NCBI GenBank assembly: GCA_900547005.1
Contig: URER01000028.1
Location: 1 to 32,074, forward strand
DNA: 32,074 nt
Origin: an uncultured Prevotella sp.
GTDB lineage: Bacteria; Bacteroidota; Bacteroidia; Bacteroidales; Bacteroidaceae
Direction of reading: 5' to 3'
Positions within the stretch are counted from its first letter, which is position 1, and each line of letters opens with the position of its first letter. The translations under genes were made by a program, and so were the position numbers. Under the pieces are notes generated by a model. That model saw nothing but the letters and a program-made list of their open reading frames with translations. It had not been told where the DNA came from and ran no database searches. This document shows, piece by piece, positions 23,475 to 29,704 of the stretch.

Positions 23475-25469
23475 TTACTTATTTAAGATTTTCTTATTAT
23501 CCTTTATATACACGTTTCCATAGCGCATGGTGTCTACTCGCTTACCGCTGATGTCGTATATCTTTCCGTCACATTGTGATGCTCCGACAATGCTTCCATC
23601 CGGCAAACGTATTCCCGTCGGAACGTTACTGCCAATGAATAATGCCGGTTTCGCTTCCATCACACTGCCGACCGTAGTTATTACAGCACGGAAAGGTCTA
23701 TACTTTCCAATCAAGTCGAGTTCGAACAAGTTGCCCTGCGAGTTCAACGAATAGATGTCTTCACCGGCAGGTACCGCATCCATAAAGCCGCCAACGAATA
23801 CGTACTCACGACCTTCGGCCTTATTTACAGCCATGCTCACCGTTGCATTCGTCGCACGTATAGAAATCGTTTTGCCTATCATAGAGTTCTCAACGCCCCA
23901 CTTCTCGCCCGGTAATGCGTAGATATACGGAACACCTGCTTCTACCGAAGTCTTGAAATCGAAGCCAAGAACATTATCGCTTGAAGCTCCGGAGAACGTC
24001 TTCAGCCAGAACTGTCCTTCTGTATCTTGCAGACTCGCGAATGGTTTCACCATCACATCATCGGCATAGAAGTCTCCGCTGAAAGGCAGACAGAGCGTTT
24101 GCCATCCGTTTTTACCGTCGGCATAAACGAAGCCTTCATCTGTATTTACCGTGAAGCGGGCTTCCTCTGCAGTGAAGTCTTCAGGCGTAAAGAATGGCTT
24201 TCCGTCTACAAGATTAAGTTTGCGACAGATGTTATCTGTATATTCCACTCCGTCATACGTACCTTTGCGCAACACCATATTATTTATATAGTCAGCAAGA
24301 GCAAGGCTATTGGTAAACGCAACCGCATTGTCTTCGAGGATAGCATTCGACATTATCGGTCCTTCTGAGCCGGTCTCGTTTCCTCCAAACAGTGTGGCCT
24401 GCGCACTGAAATTGCCGTCCTTATCCGTTATTACAACATTCTCTTTCAGTGTTCCCGTGAATATTGCAGACTCAGAAGCATAGAACAACAAGTAGTTATT
24501 AGCCGAACCGACATCTGTACCAACTGATATGCCGCAGCCATCAGTACTCGGTCCGTCGCCTCCGTACACTGCCGTAACATTTCCGCCATTTATGGCAATA
24601 CGACCGCAACGTGTGTTCCTGTCTTTGGTGCATATCCATCCGCTACCAATTCCCGCACCGCCTTTGCAGCCGGTTGCGACGATTGTACCACCGTTTATAA
24701 ATATATTGCCTGGATTCTCATATATGTTTCCGCCTATTCCGGCACCGCCACCCATGTCATCCGACAATTCAAAGCCTCCCGAAGCGTTCAAAGTTCCTGT
24801 GCCAAACGAACTTATATTCAATGTGGGTATTAGCGGTGTACCTTCTTCTGTATATGAGGTAGCGACTCTCAAACCGGCAGCGGAGTCGCCGCCACGCAAC
24901 GTACTCGTTCCACTAAGTATCACATTCACATACAATCCGTCAGAGATATTAACCCCATTACATTGATTTCCCGTGGCAATTGCATTCAAATCGTTAAATT
25001 CCACCCACAAGGGCTCTTCCTCAGTACCGCCACTTATCGTTACAACCGTCTCTGTTGCTTCCAGCGTTCCTGTCAGTGATATTATATATTTGTAAGGTTT
25101 CGTCTCGCCATTCTGTGTATAACACTTTGCATCTCCATCTATAAATACCGCTCCTTCTGATATATCAACAGGTGTTGTCATAAGAACCAAGTGGAGGGTG
25201 GAGTCCTTTTGGATGCTGTAGTACTGCAAAGTGTAACCGTCTTCGAGCTGTTTTCCTGCGAATATCAGTCTTTGAAACTCCACGGGTATGCCTTCCTTAT
25301 CTTGGATTTTAGCCTTTACGTCTTCAATTTTGTCTGTTGGCTCTACCTCAAGAATAATGTGTTTGCCCGTCAGCGTCTTCACGAAAATCTGCATCGACTG
25401 TGCCTGTTGCATAAAGGCAAACAGCATGAAGAACATAAGTAATAATTTTCTGCTTTTCATAAATTGCAT
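23475..25469 (-). CDS. Secreted ubiquitin-domain fusion protein (664 aa)
   Basis: The start is ATG at 25469, or codon 4 (25460), which gives the more usual MKSRK signal start; both keep the signal peptide. Domains: signal peptide 1-25, cut after AQS; ubiquitin domain 26-96, beginning MQIFVKTLTGK and matching eukaryotic ubiquitin at about 58 of 71 positions; a Gly/Asn/Thr-rich region about 100-350 with GGAGIGG and GGAGIGSG steps and repeated ISGG/INGG turns, like right-handed beta-helix passengers; then a Prevotella-type beta domain about 440-615 (WQTLCLPFSGDF, GVPYIYALPGEKWG, RPFRAVI); and a C-terminal tail 635-664 (GKIYDISGKRV, VYIKDNKKI) like other exported Bacteroidota proteins. The terminal RLRGG of ubiquitin is absent (MTTPV instead). 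Probably surface-exposed or released. The function is unknown: a secreted ubiquitin mimic. Confidence 0.93.
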   Translation of the reverse strand: MQFMKSRKLLLMFFMLFAFMQQAQSMQIFVKTLTGKHIILEVEPTDKIEDVKAKIQDKEGIPVEFQRLIFAGKQLEDGYTLQYYSIQKDSTLHLVLMTTPVDISEGAVFIDGDAKCYTQNGETKPYKYIISLTGTLEATETVVTISGGTEEEPLWVEFNDLNAIATGNQCNGVNISDGLYVNVILSGTSTLRGGDSAAGLRVATSYTEEGTPLIPTLNISSFGTGTLNASGGFELSDDMGGGAGIGGNIYENPGNIFINGGTIVATGCKGGAGIGSGWICTKDRNTRCGRIAINGGNVTAVYGGDGPSTDGCGISVGTDVGSANNYLLFYASESAIFTGTLKENVVITDKDGNFSAQATLFGGNETGSEGPIMSNAILEDNAVAFTNSLALADYINNMVLRKGTYDGVEYTDNICRKLNLVDGKPFFTPEDFTAEEARFTVNTDEGFVYADGKNGWQTLCLPFSGDFYADDVMVKPFASLQDTEGQFWLKTFSGASSDNVLGFDFKTSVEAGVPYIYALPGEKWGVENSMIGKTISIRATNATVSMAVNKAEGREYVFVGGFMDAVPAGEDIYSLNSQGNLFELDLIGKYRPFRAVITTVGSVMEAKPALFIGSNVPTGIRLPDGSIVGASQCDGKIYDISGKRVDTMRYGNVYIKDNKKILNK
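25182..25394 (-). other. Segment encoding the ubiquitin domain
   Basis: Codes for residues 26-96 of the fusion. Compared from memory with human ubiquitin 1-71, differences are at positions 12, 14, 20, 22, 25, 38, 39, 40, 54, 57, 58, 60 and 64. Ubiquitin lysines 6, 11, 27, 29, 33, 48 and 63 and the recognition patch Leu8, Ile44, His68, Val70 are all present; position 22 adds a lysine. The domain ends at TLHLVL and then departs from ubiquitin. Confidence 0.93.
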
Positions 25470-25545
25470 TAGTTCAACGCACCCTACAATCCCAACAGGA
25501 TGCGATTATAAAGGTAGAAGCGCGGGACTGTATGCACCACGTCTT

Positions 25546-25667
25546 CAAATGAAGGTCGTAGGAAAAACCCAAGTGTCAAGATATGATGATAGCAGCCCAC
25601 ACGCTATACGTGCGAACCACTATGCTCAATCTTCCGACACTTTGAAAGTTTCCTACGTTTTCATTTG
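25546..25667 (-). repeat. Long imperfect inverted repeat in the leader of the ubiquitin-fusion gene
   Basis: 25546-25577 and 25636-25667 are 32-nt arms that match as reverse complements apart from small indels and a few mismatches; shared blocks are CAAATGA, CGTAGGAAA and AAGTGTC. The pairing continues inward through AAGAT/ATCTT. In the RNA this would be a long hairpin about 80 nt upstream of the start codon. Confidence 0.7.
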
Positions 25668-25732
25668 CCCGATATAAGCATAACGCTTCTTTTCCATTAA
25701 ATTGGATATGGGACGCGCCCAAATCTTGGGTG

Positions 25733-25764
25733 CAAAAATATGAAAATAAAAACAAATAAGCAAA
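25733..25764 (-). promoter_or_regulatory. Promoter of the ubiquitin-fusion operon
   Basis: On the minus strand TTTG (plus 25761-25764), 20-nt spacer, TATTTTTG (plus 25733-25740): an exact fit to the Bacteroidetes consensus. Transcription would start near 25726, giving an unusually long 5' leader of about 260 nt. Confidence 0.72.
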
Positions 25765-25827
25765 TATATGGAAGCAAATATTATTTAAGATACGGTTAAG
25801 AAAAATCTTAAACGACACAAACAGTGC

Positions 25828-25982
25828 AGTACTAAGCCCAAAATACTCAAATAATCAAGCCCGAATTACTCGAGTACTACACCCAAAATACTCAAGTACT
25901 ACACCCAAAATACTCAAGTACTACACCCAAAATACTCAAGTACTACGCCCAAAATACTCAAATACTACGCCCAAATTACCCG
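25828..25982. repeat. 22-bp tandem array, seven units
   Basis: Units of AGTACTACACCCAAAATACT plus CA start at 25828, 25850, 25873, 25895, 25917, 25939 and 25961. Units three to five are identical; the second has one extra base and the first, second and last are degenerate. Each unit junction carries TACTCAAGTA, a near-palindrome (TACTCGAGTA, fully palindromic, in one place). The array ends about 65 nt after the MBOAT stop and begins about 64 nt upstream of the -33 box of the ubiquitin-fusion promoter. Confidence 0.92.
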
Positions 25983-26047
25983 AGCTTCACCATGCGACAG
26001 AAATGCAAACACAATCTCTTTGCAAGTTAGGGGAATATCTAAACGGC

Positions 26048-27529
26048 TTAGAACTGGAAATAGATGAACGGCTGAACTTCGCTGCTCTTCACCTGAATCA
26101 CGATATAAATCACAGCAACTACAAGTAAGGCCGCAACCACTACTCCACCCTTTTTAATTCCGAGAACTATCTTTTCTTCCCATGATGAAGGCAACCAATG
26201 AGTGATAAAGGCAAAGGCAATCATCATGAACACATACTTATACCCCTCAATGACACGCGGCAAAAGCTCTGGCTCGAACTTCGTAAACAGCCTGTCGAAC
26301 ATTGTATGAGCTACCGTAAAGTCTTGGTTGCGGAATAAAATCCAAGTAAGACACAGCAAATGGAAAGTGATTATCACGGCAAAGAAACGGCGGATGCCGG
26401 CCGGATGATAATGTCTGTCGTGGCGCATGACAACCTGGGAGAAGAATTTATGTATGCAAACAAGCGCTCCATGCACAGCTCCCCAAATAACAAAGTTGAG
26501 ACTTGCACCGTGCCAAAGGCCACAAAGCGTCATGGCTATCATCTGATTAACATACATTCTGACCTTGCCCACACGGCTTCCTCCCAAAGAAATATAGACA
26601 TAATCGCGAATCCAAGAAGACAAGGATATGTGCCAGCGCCGCCAGAAGTCGGAAAGTGAGTCGGCCTTGAACGGAGCGTTGAAGTTTATAGGAAAGTGGA
26701 AACCAAGCAACAAAGCAATGCCGATTGCCATATCGCTATATCCAGAGAAATCGCAATAAATCTGAATGCTGTAACCATACAATCCCAACAGAATTTCGCC
26801 ACCCGAGAACAACGTCGGGTTATCGAATATACGGTCAACGAAATTAAGGCTTATATAATCGCTGATTACAGCTTTTTTGAACAATCCGATAAGCACAAAA
26901 TAAACTCCGCGCGCAAACATATCTGGCGTGATGCAAAGCGGTTTGCGTATCTGTGGCACGAAATCGCTCGCTCTTACAATAGGGCCGGCGACAAGTTGCG
27001 GGAAGAAAGACACGTAGAATGCGTAATCGAGCAATGAAGGCAACGGCTTCAGCGTGCCACGATAGACGTCTATGGTGTAGCTCATGCTCTGAAACGTAAA
27101 GAAACTGATGCCCACAGGAAGGAATATATCCCACGGTTGGAAGTTATTGCCAATAGCCTGCGAAATCATTCCCGCCAAGAAATTGGTGTACTTGAAGTAT
27201 GACAACAGTCCCAAATCAATGACCATACTCAAAGCAATCAGCCACTTTTGCGCTTTCTTATTACCTTTTCGGCGCGCTATGGCATTAGCTATATAGTAGT
27301 CGCTGACCGTAACAACTCCCAAAAGGAAGAAGTACAGGCCACTGCTCTTATAATAGAAATAGTAAGAAAACAAGGTCACGAACAACAATCTTGCCGTGAG
27401 CTTCTTTCTCAGAGCCATATATAATAATGTGAAAATAACAAATAACGCCAAGAAGATTCCCGAAGAGAATATCATCGGTTCTTTGGGGTTATACTGAAGT
27501 ATGTTTAGAATCTTATATAATACATCCAT
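26048..27529 (-). CDS. MBOAT-family O-acyltransferase (AlgI-like)
   Basis: A polytopic inner-membrane acyltransferase of 493 residues that, in this family, moves acetyl groups to a substrate outside the cytoplasm (alginate, peptidoglycan, teichoic acid or other glycan). Many hydrophobic segments are visible. Family motifs are SFFTFQSMSYTIDVYRG, SFFPQLVAGPIVR, YCDFSGYSDMAIG, FWRRWHISLSSWIRDYVYI (about residue 300) and the presumed catalytic His in CGLWHGASLNF (about residue 340). Its ATG overlaps the stop of the SGNH gene (TAATG), so translation is coupled. The acceptor cannot be told from sequence; a surface polysaccharide is most likely. Confidence 0.94.
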   Translation of the reverse strand: MDVLYKILNILQYNPKEPMIFSSGIFLALFVIFTLLYMALRKKLTARLLFVTLFSYYFYYKSSGLYFFLLGVVTVSDYYIANAIARRKGNKKAQKWLIALSMVIDLGLLSYFKYTNFLAGMISQAIGNNFQPWDIFLPVGISFFTFQSMSYTIDVYRGTLKPLPSLLDYAFYVSFFPQLVAGPIVRASDFVPQIRKPLCITPDMFARGVYFVLIGLFKKAVISDYISLNFVDRIFDNPTLFSGGEILLGLYGYSIQIYCDFSGYSDMAIGIALLLGFHFPINFNAPFKADSLSDFWRRWHISLSSWIRDYVYISLGGSRVGKVRMYVNQMIAMTLCGLWHGASLNFVIWGAVHGALVCIHKFFSQVVMRHDRHYHPAGIRRFFAVIITFHLLCLTWILFRNQDFTVAHTMFDRLFTKFEPELLPRVIEGYKYVFMMIAFAFITHWLPSSWEEKIVLGIKKGGVVVAALLVVAVIYIVIQVKSSEVQPFIYFQF

Positions 27530-28953
27530 TATTCCATGCTTTCTTTTATAGCTTTCTGCCTATTGGTCCAGTTCTTTTGTCCTGCAACAAACGAGTCGAA
27601 AATGTGTTTCGATATTATCTTTCCACCTTTATAATTAATGTGTACGAAGTCTTTTGAGCCACACCCCTGTCCGGTCAAGCGTCCCATAGAGCCTTCGCCA
27701 CCCATCGCCAAGAACAGATTATAAAACGCTACCCCACTCTCTGACGCCAACTTCTCTTGGTATCCGGCCAACATCTCTACGCCATGCATTGTCCCGATTC
27801 CGTTTGACGTGTGTGTTCCACGGTCGGGTGTACTCACTATGAGCAGACTGGCTTCGGGGAAACATTTCTTGAAGTGAGCCACTACAGACTTCATCGACTG
27901 CATATACGCCTCAACTTGTTTGCCCGTTGATTTAGCAGTAATGGCATTCATACCGAACTGTAATATAATAAGGTCGTATGGACGCTTGCTATTGAAATCG
28001 CACAAAGTGGCTTCCGGAATCTTCGACAATGTGGTTCCAGACGAACCTCGCATACTAAAATTATCGATTACGATGCCATTATCCGACTCTAAGGCTACGC
28101 CAAACAAGGTAGCTCCACTTCCGGAAAGTGAATAATGAATATTGTTCATTGACTGTTTAGTCTCAACAACCTGCAAACCGGATGCAGCTCCAAGAGACCT
28201 AAACGAGGAAGTCCCACCATCGACAGACATATTTATACTAAGTCCTGCTGGCGCTTTGCAATAGAGACGGGCTACATTCCACTTAGCCACATGGGGATAT
28301 TCCGCCTTTGAATGCAAACTGACACTTGCACCGGAAGCCATCGGATAATAGCGTTCTGCTATACCTCCATTCGCAAAAGTATAACTGTCGCGCTTCATAA
28401 CCATATGTTCTGTCAGGCCGGAGAAGCTGTGCATGATGGTGCGTTTATATTTATTCAGTTCGTTGCCGGCATCTATCCATCCCACTCCATATCCTCCATA
28501 ACGGGCTTGCATAAGCTCGCGCAAGTCGGAAACAAGGATGTCTCCCTCTATAAAAGAATCGCCATAATATGCCACACGCACAGGCCTGCCTATGGATTTG
28601 TGACGTGAAAGCGAATCGAGAAGTGCATAGAAATGAGCCATTCCGCCGGCTTTTCCATTTGAAAAGTCAACAATACGTTGCACGCCTTTAGGCCAATTCT
28701 CCTTAAAACTAATCTTCTTGCCGTTTTTATCCGTACTTACGAGAGCTTCTCTCTTCGGCTCTACCGGTTTTGGTATTACATCTTTTTGTTCTTTATCGAG
28801 TGGGGAATCCGATATTTCGCTAAGAATACTGACCCTGCGAAGAGGCGTATCGAAAACACTCAATGACGGCAACAAATGAAGCAATAATAATATCAAGAAT
28901 ATAAGTCCGACAAAAATAAATGTTTTTTGTGTATTGTCTCTCATCTTGTTCAC
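27529..28953 (-). CDS. SGNH/GDSL-hydrolase-like membrane-anchored protein
   Basis: The 474 residues begin with an N-terminal membrane anchor (about 11-33, TFIFVGLIFLILLLLHLLPS), a Pro/Lys-rich linker, then an SGNH fold. The nucleophile Ser133 is in YYGDSFIEGD, the oxyanion block is FGMNA, and the Asp435/His438 pair is in DFVHINYKGG. Proteins of this kind commonly pair with MBOAT enzymes and take the acyl group in the periplasm to O-acetylate a glycan. The first codon at 28953 is GTG and overlaps the TetR stop (GTGA); an ATG three codons on (28944) is the alternative start. Downstream it overlaps the MBOAT start. Confidence 0.9.
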   Translation of the reverse strand: MNKMRDNTQKTFIFVGLIFLILLLLHLLPSLSVFDTPLRRVSILSEISDSPLDKEQKDVIPKPVEPKREALVSTDKNGKKISFKENWPKGVQRIVDFSNGKAGGMAHFYALLDSLSRHKSIGRPVRVAYYGDSFIEGDILVSDLRELMQARYGGYGVGWIDAGNELNKYKRTIMHSFSGLTEHMVMKRDSYTFANGGIAERYYPMASGASVSLHSKAEYPHVAKWNVARLYCKAPAGLSINMSVDGGTSSFRSLGAASGLQVVETKQSMNNIHYSLSGSGATLFGVALESDNGIVIDNFSMRGSSGTTLSKIPEATLCDFNSKRPYDLIILQFGMNAITAKSTGKQVEAYMQSMKSVVAHFKKCFPEASLLIVSTPDRGTHTSNGIGTMHGVEMLAGYQEKLASESGVAFYNLFLAMGGEGSMGRLTGQGCGSKDFVHINYKGGKIISKHIFDSFVAGQKNWTNRQKAIKESME

Positions 28954-29570
28954 CTTATATTATTATTAAAATCATCGAGAACCTTAATGCCTTTCAACGT
29001 ACATATACTTCTAATAAATAAAAATGTGAAAGTGTGAAAAAGCTCTTTGATGTCATATTTCTTATCCAATGAAGAGCTCATTGCACCAGACATGGCTAAA
29101 TCACTAAGTGTTCTCAGAATTTCAAAATTTACATTCTCCAAAAAATATCCTTCGTCTACCCCTCGCTTAAAGAACGCAATAGCCTCTTTCCGCCGCATCT
29201 CCTTTGTCTGTTTGAGTTGCATCATCACATTAGGATATTTACGGATTTCCTCTAAAAAGATTGGCTCTATTTTGCCCAACTCCACCAAAGAGTCTTTCAA
29301 ATATCCTATCAAGATATCCATTACATTAGCTCCGGACTCATTAAGCTGTTTCATGCGATTGCGAGTCTCAAGCTCGTGAGTGCAAACAACTTCATATAGC
29401 AAATCCTCTTTGTTGTCATAAATCTCATAAAGCGTACGTTTAGATATAGAAAGAGCATTGGCAATATCATCCATCTTCACAGATTTTATTCCATTTTTAT
29501 AAAACATTGACGTTGCGGTTGCTACGATTTTTACTTTCAAATTCTGCCTATAAGAATTATCAACCTTCAT
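28950..29570 (-). CDS. TetR-family transcriptional regulator
   Basis: The 206 residues have an N-terminal helix-turn-helix at about 14-58 (ATSMFYKNGIKSVKMDDIA, then LSISKRTLYEIYDNKEDLL), as in TetR/AcrR proteins, and a helical C-terminal ligand/dimer domain. The ligand is unknown. It is the first gene of an overlapping TetR-SGNH-MBOAT unit and is divergent from maeB. A regulator made from the same transcript as the enzymes suggests that it controls its own operon, and perhaps maeB. Confidence 0.95.
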   Translation of the reverse strand: MKVDNSYRQNLKVKIVATATSMFYKNGIKSVKMDDIANALSISKRTLYEIYDNKEDLLYEVVCTHELETRNRMKQLNESGANVMDILIGYLKDSLVELGKIEPIFLEEIRKYPNVMMQLKQTKEMRRKEAIAFFKRGVDEGYFLENVNFEILRTLSDLAMSGAMSSSLDKKYDIKELFHTFTFLFIRSICTLKGIKVLDDFNNNIR

Positions 29571-29590
29571 GTTTTACGTATAAGAATGTA

Positions 29591-29684
29591 ATTTTGTGCA
29601 AAATTACAAAAAACTTTTATAAACCTAAATCTTTTAATATAGTTTTTATTACCTTTGCACATACATATATTTTTTGTGCAAAAT
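29591..29684. promoter_or_regulatory. Paired TTTTGTGCAAAAT sites, candidate TetR operator
   Basis: TTTTGTGCAAAAT occurs at 29592-29604 and again at 29672-29684, in the tetR-maeB gap. The core TTTTG-TG-CAAAA is a near-perfect dyad. One copy covers a candidate -7 box of tetR (TAATTTTG on the minus strand, plus 29599-29606); the other lies just after the expected start of maeB (TACCTTTG at 29650-29657). The placement fits repression of both genes. It is not proven, since TTTGTGC/TTTGCAC strings are common near Bacteroidetes promoters. Confidence 0.45.
29650..29657 (+). promoter_or_regulatory. maeB: -7 element of maeB
   Basis: TACCTTTG fits TAnnTTTG, about 48 nt before the ATG. No TTTG was found at the -33 position. 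Confidence 0.5.
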
Positions 29685-29704
29685 AGAAACAACAAGATAA
29701 CACT

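Larger units (their letters stand above)
25470..26047. other. Gene-free interval: leader, promoter and tandem array
   Basis: From right to left (the direction of transcription): a 22-bp tandem array 25828-25982, the promoter 25733-25764, and a leader of about 260 nt with a large inverted repeat. No coding frame is convincing here. Everything recognised points to control of the ubiquitin-fusion operon or to the end of the MBOAT transcript. Confidence 0.65.

Noticed and set aside
23475..25469. Eukaryotic contamination as the source of the ubiquitin sequence
   Set aside because: The domain is in frame with a bacterial signal peptide and Prevotella-type domains, has a Bacteroidetes promoter, and is flanked by ordinary bacterial genes on a continuous sequence.
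25546..25764. Invertible (phase-variable) promoter upstream of the ubiquitin-fusion gene
   Set aside because: The inverted arms at 25546-25577 and 25636-25667 do not enclose the promoter at 25733-25764 and are imperfect, and no invertase gene is nearby.
25828..25982. CRISPR array
   Set aside because: The units are contiguous with no spacers, and no cas genes are present; it is a simple tandem repeat. The same applies to 14666-14794.
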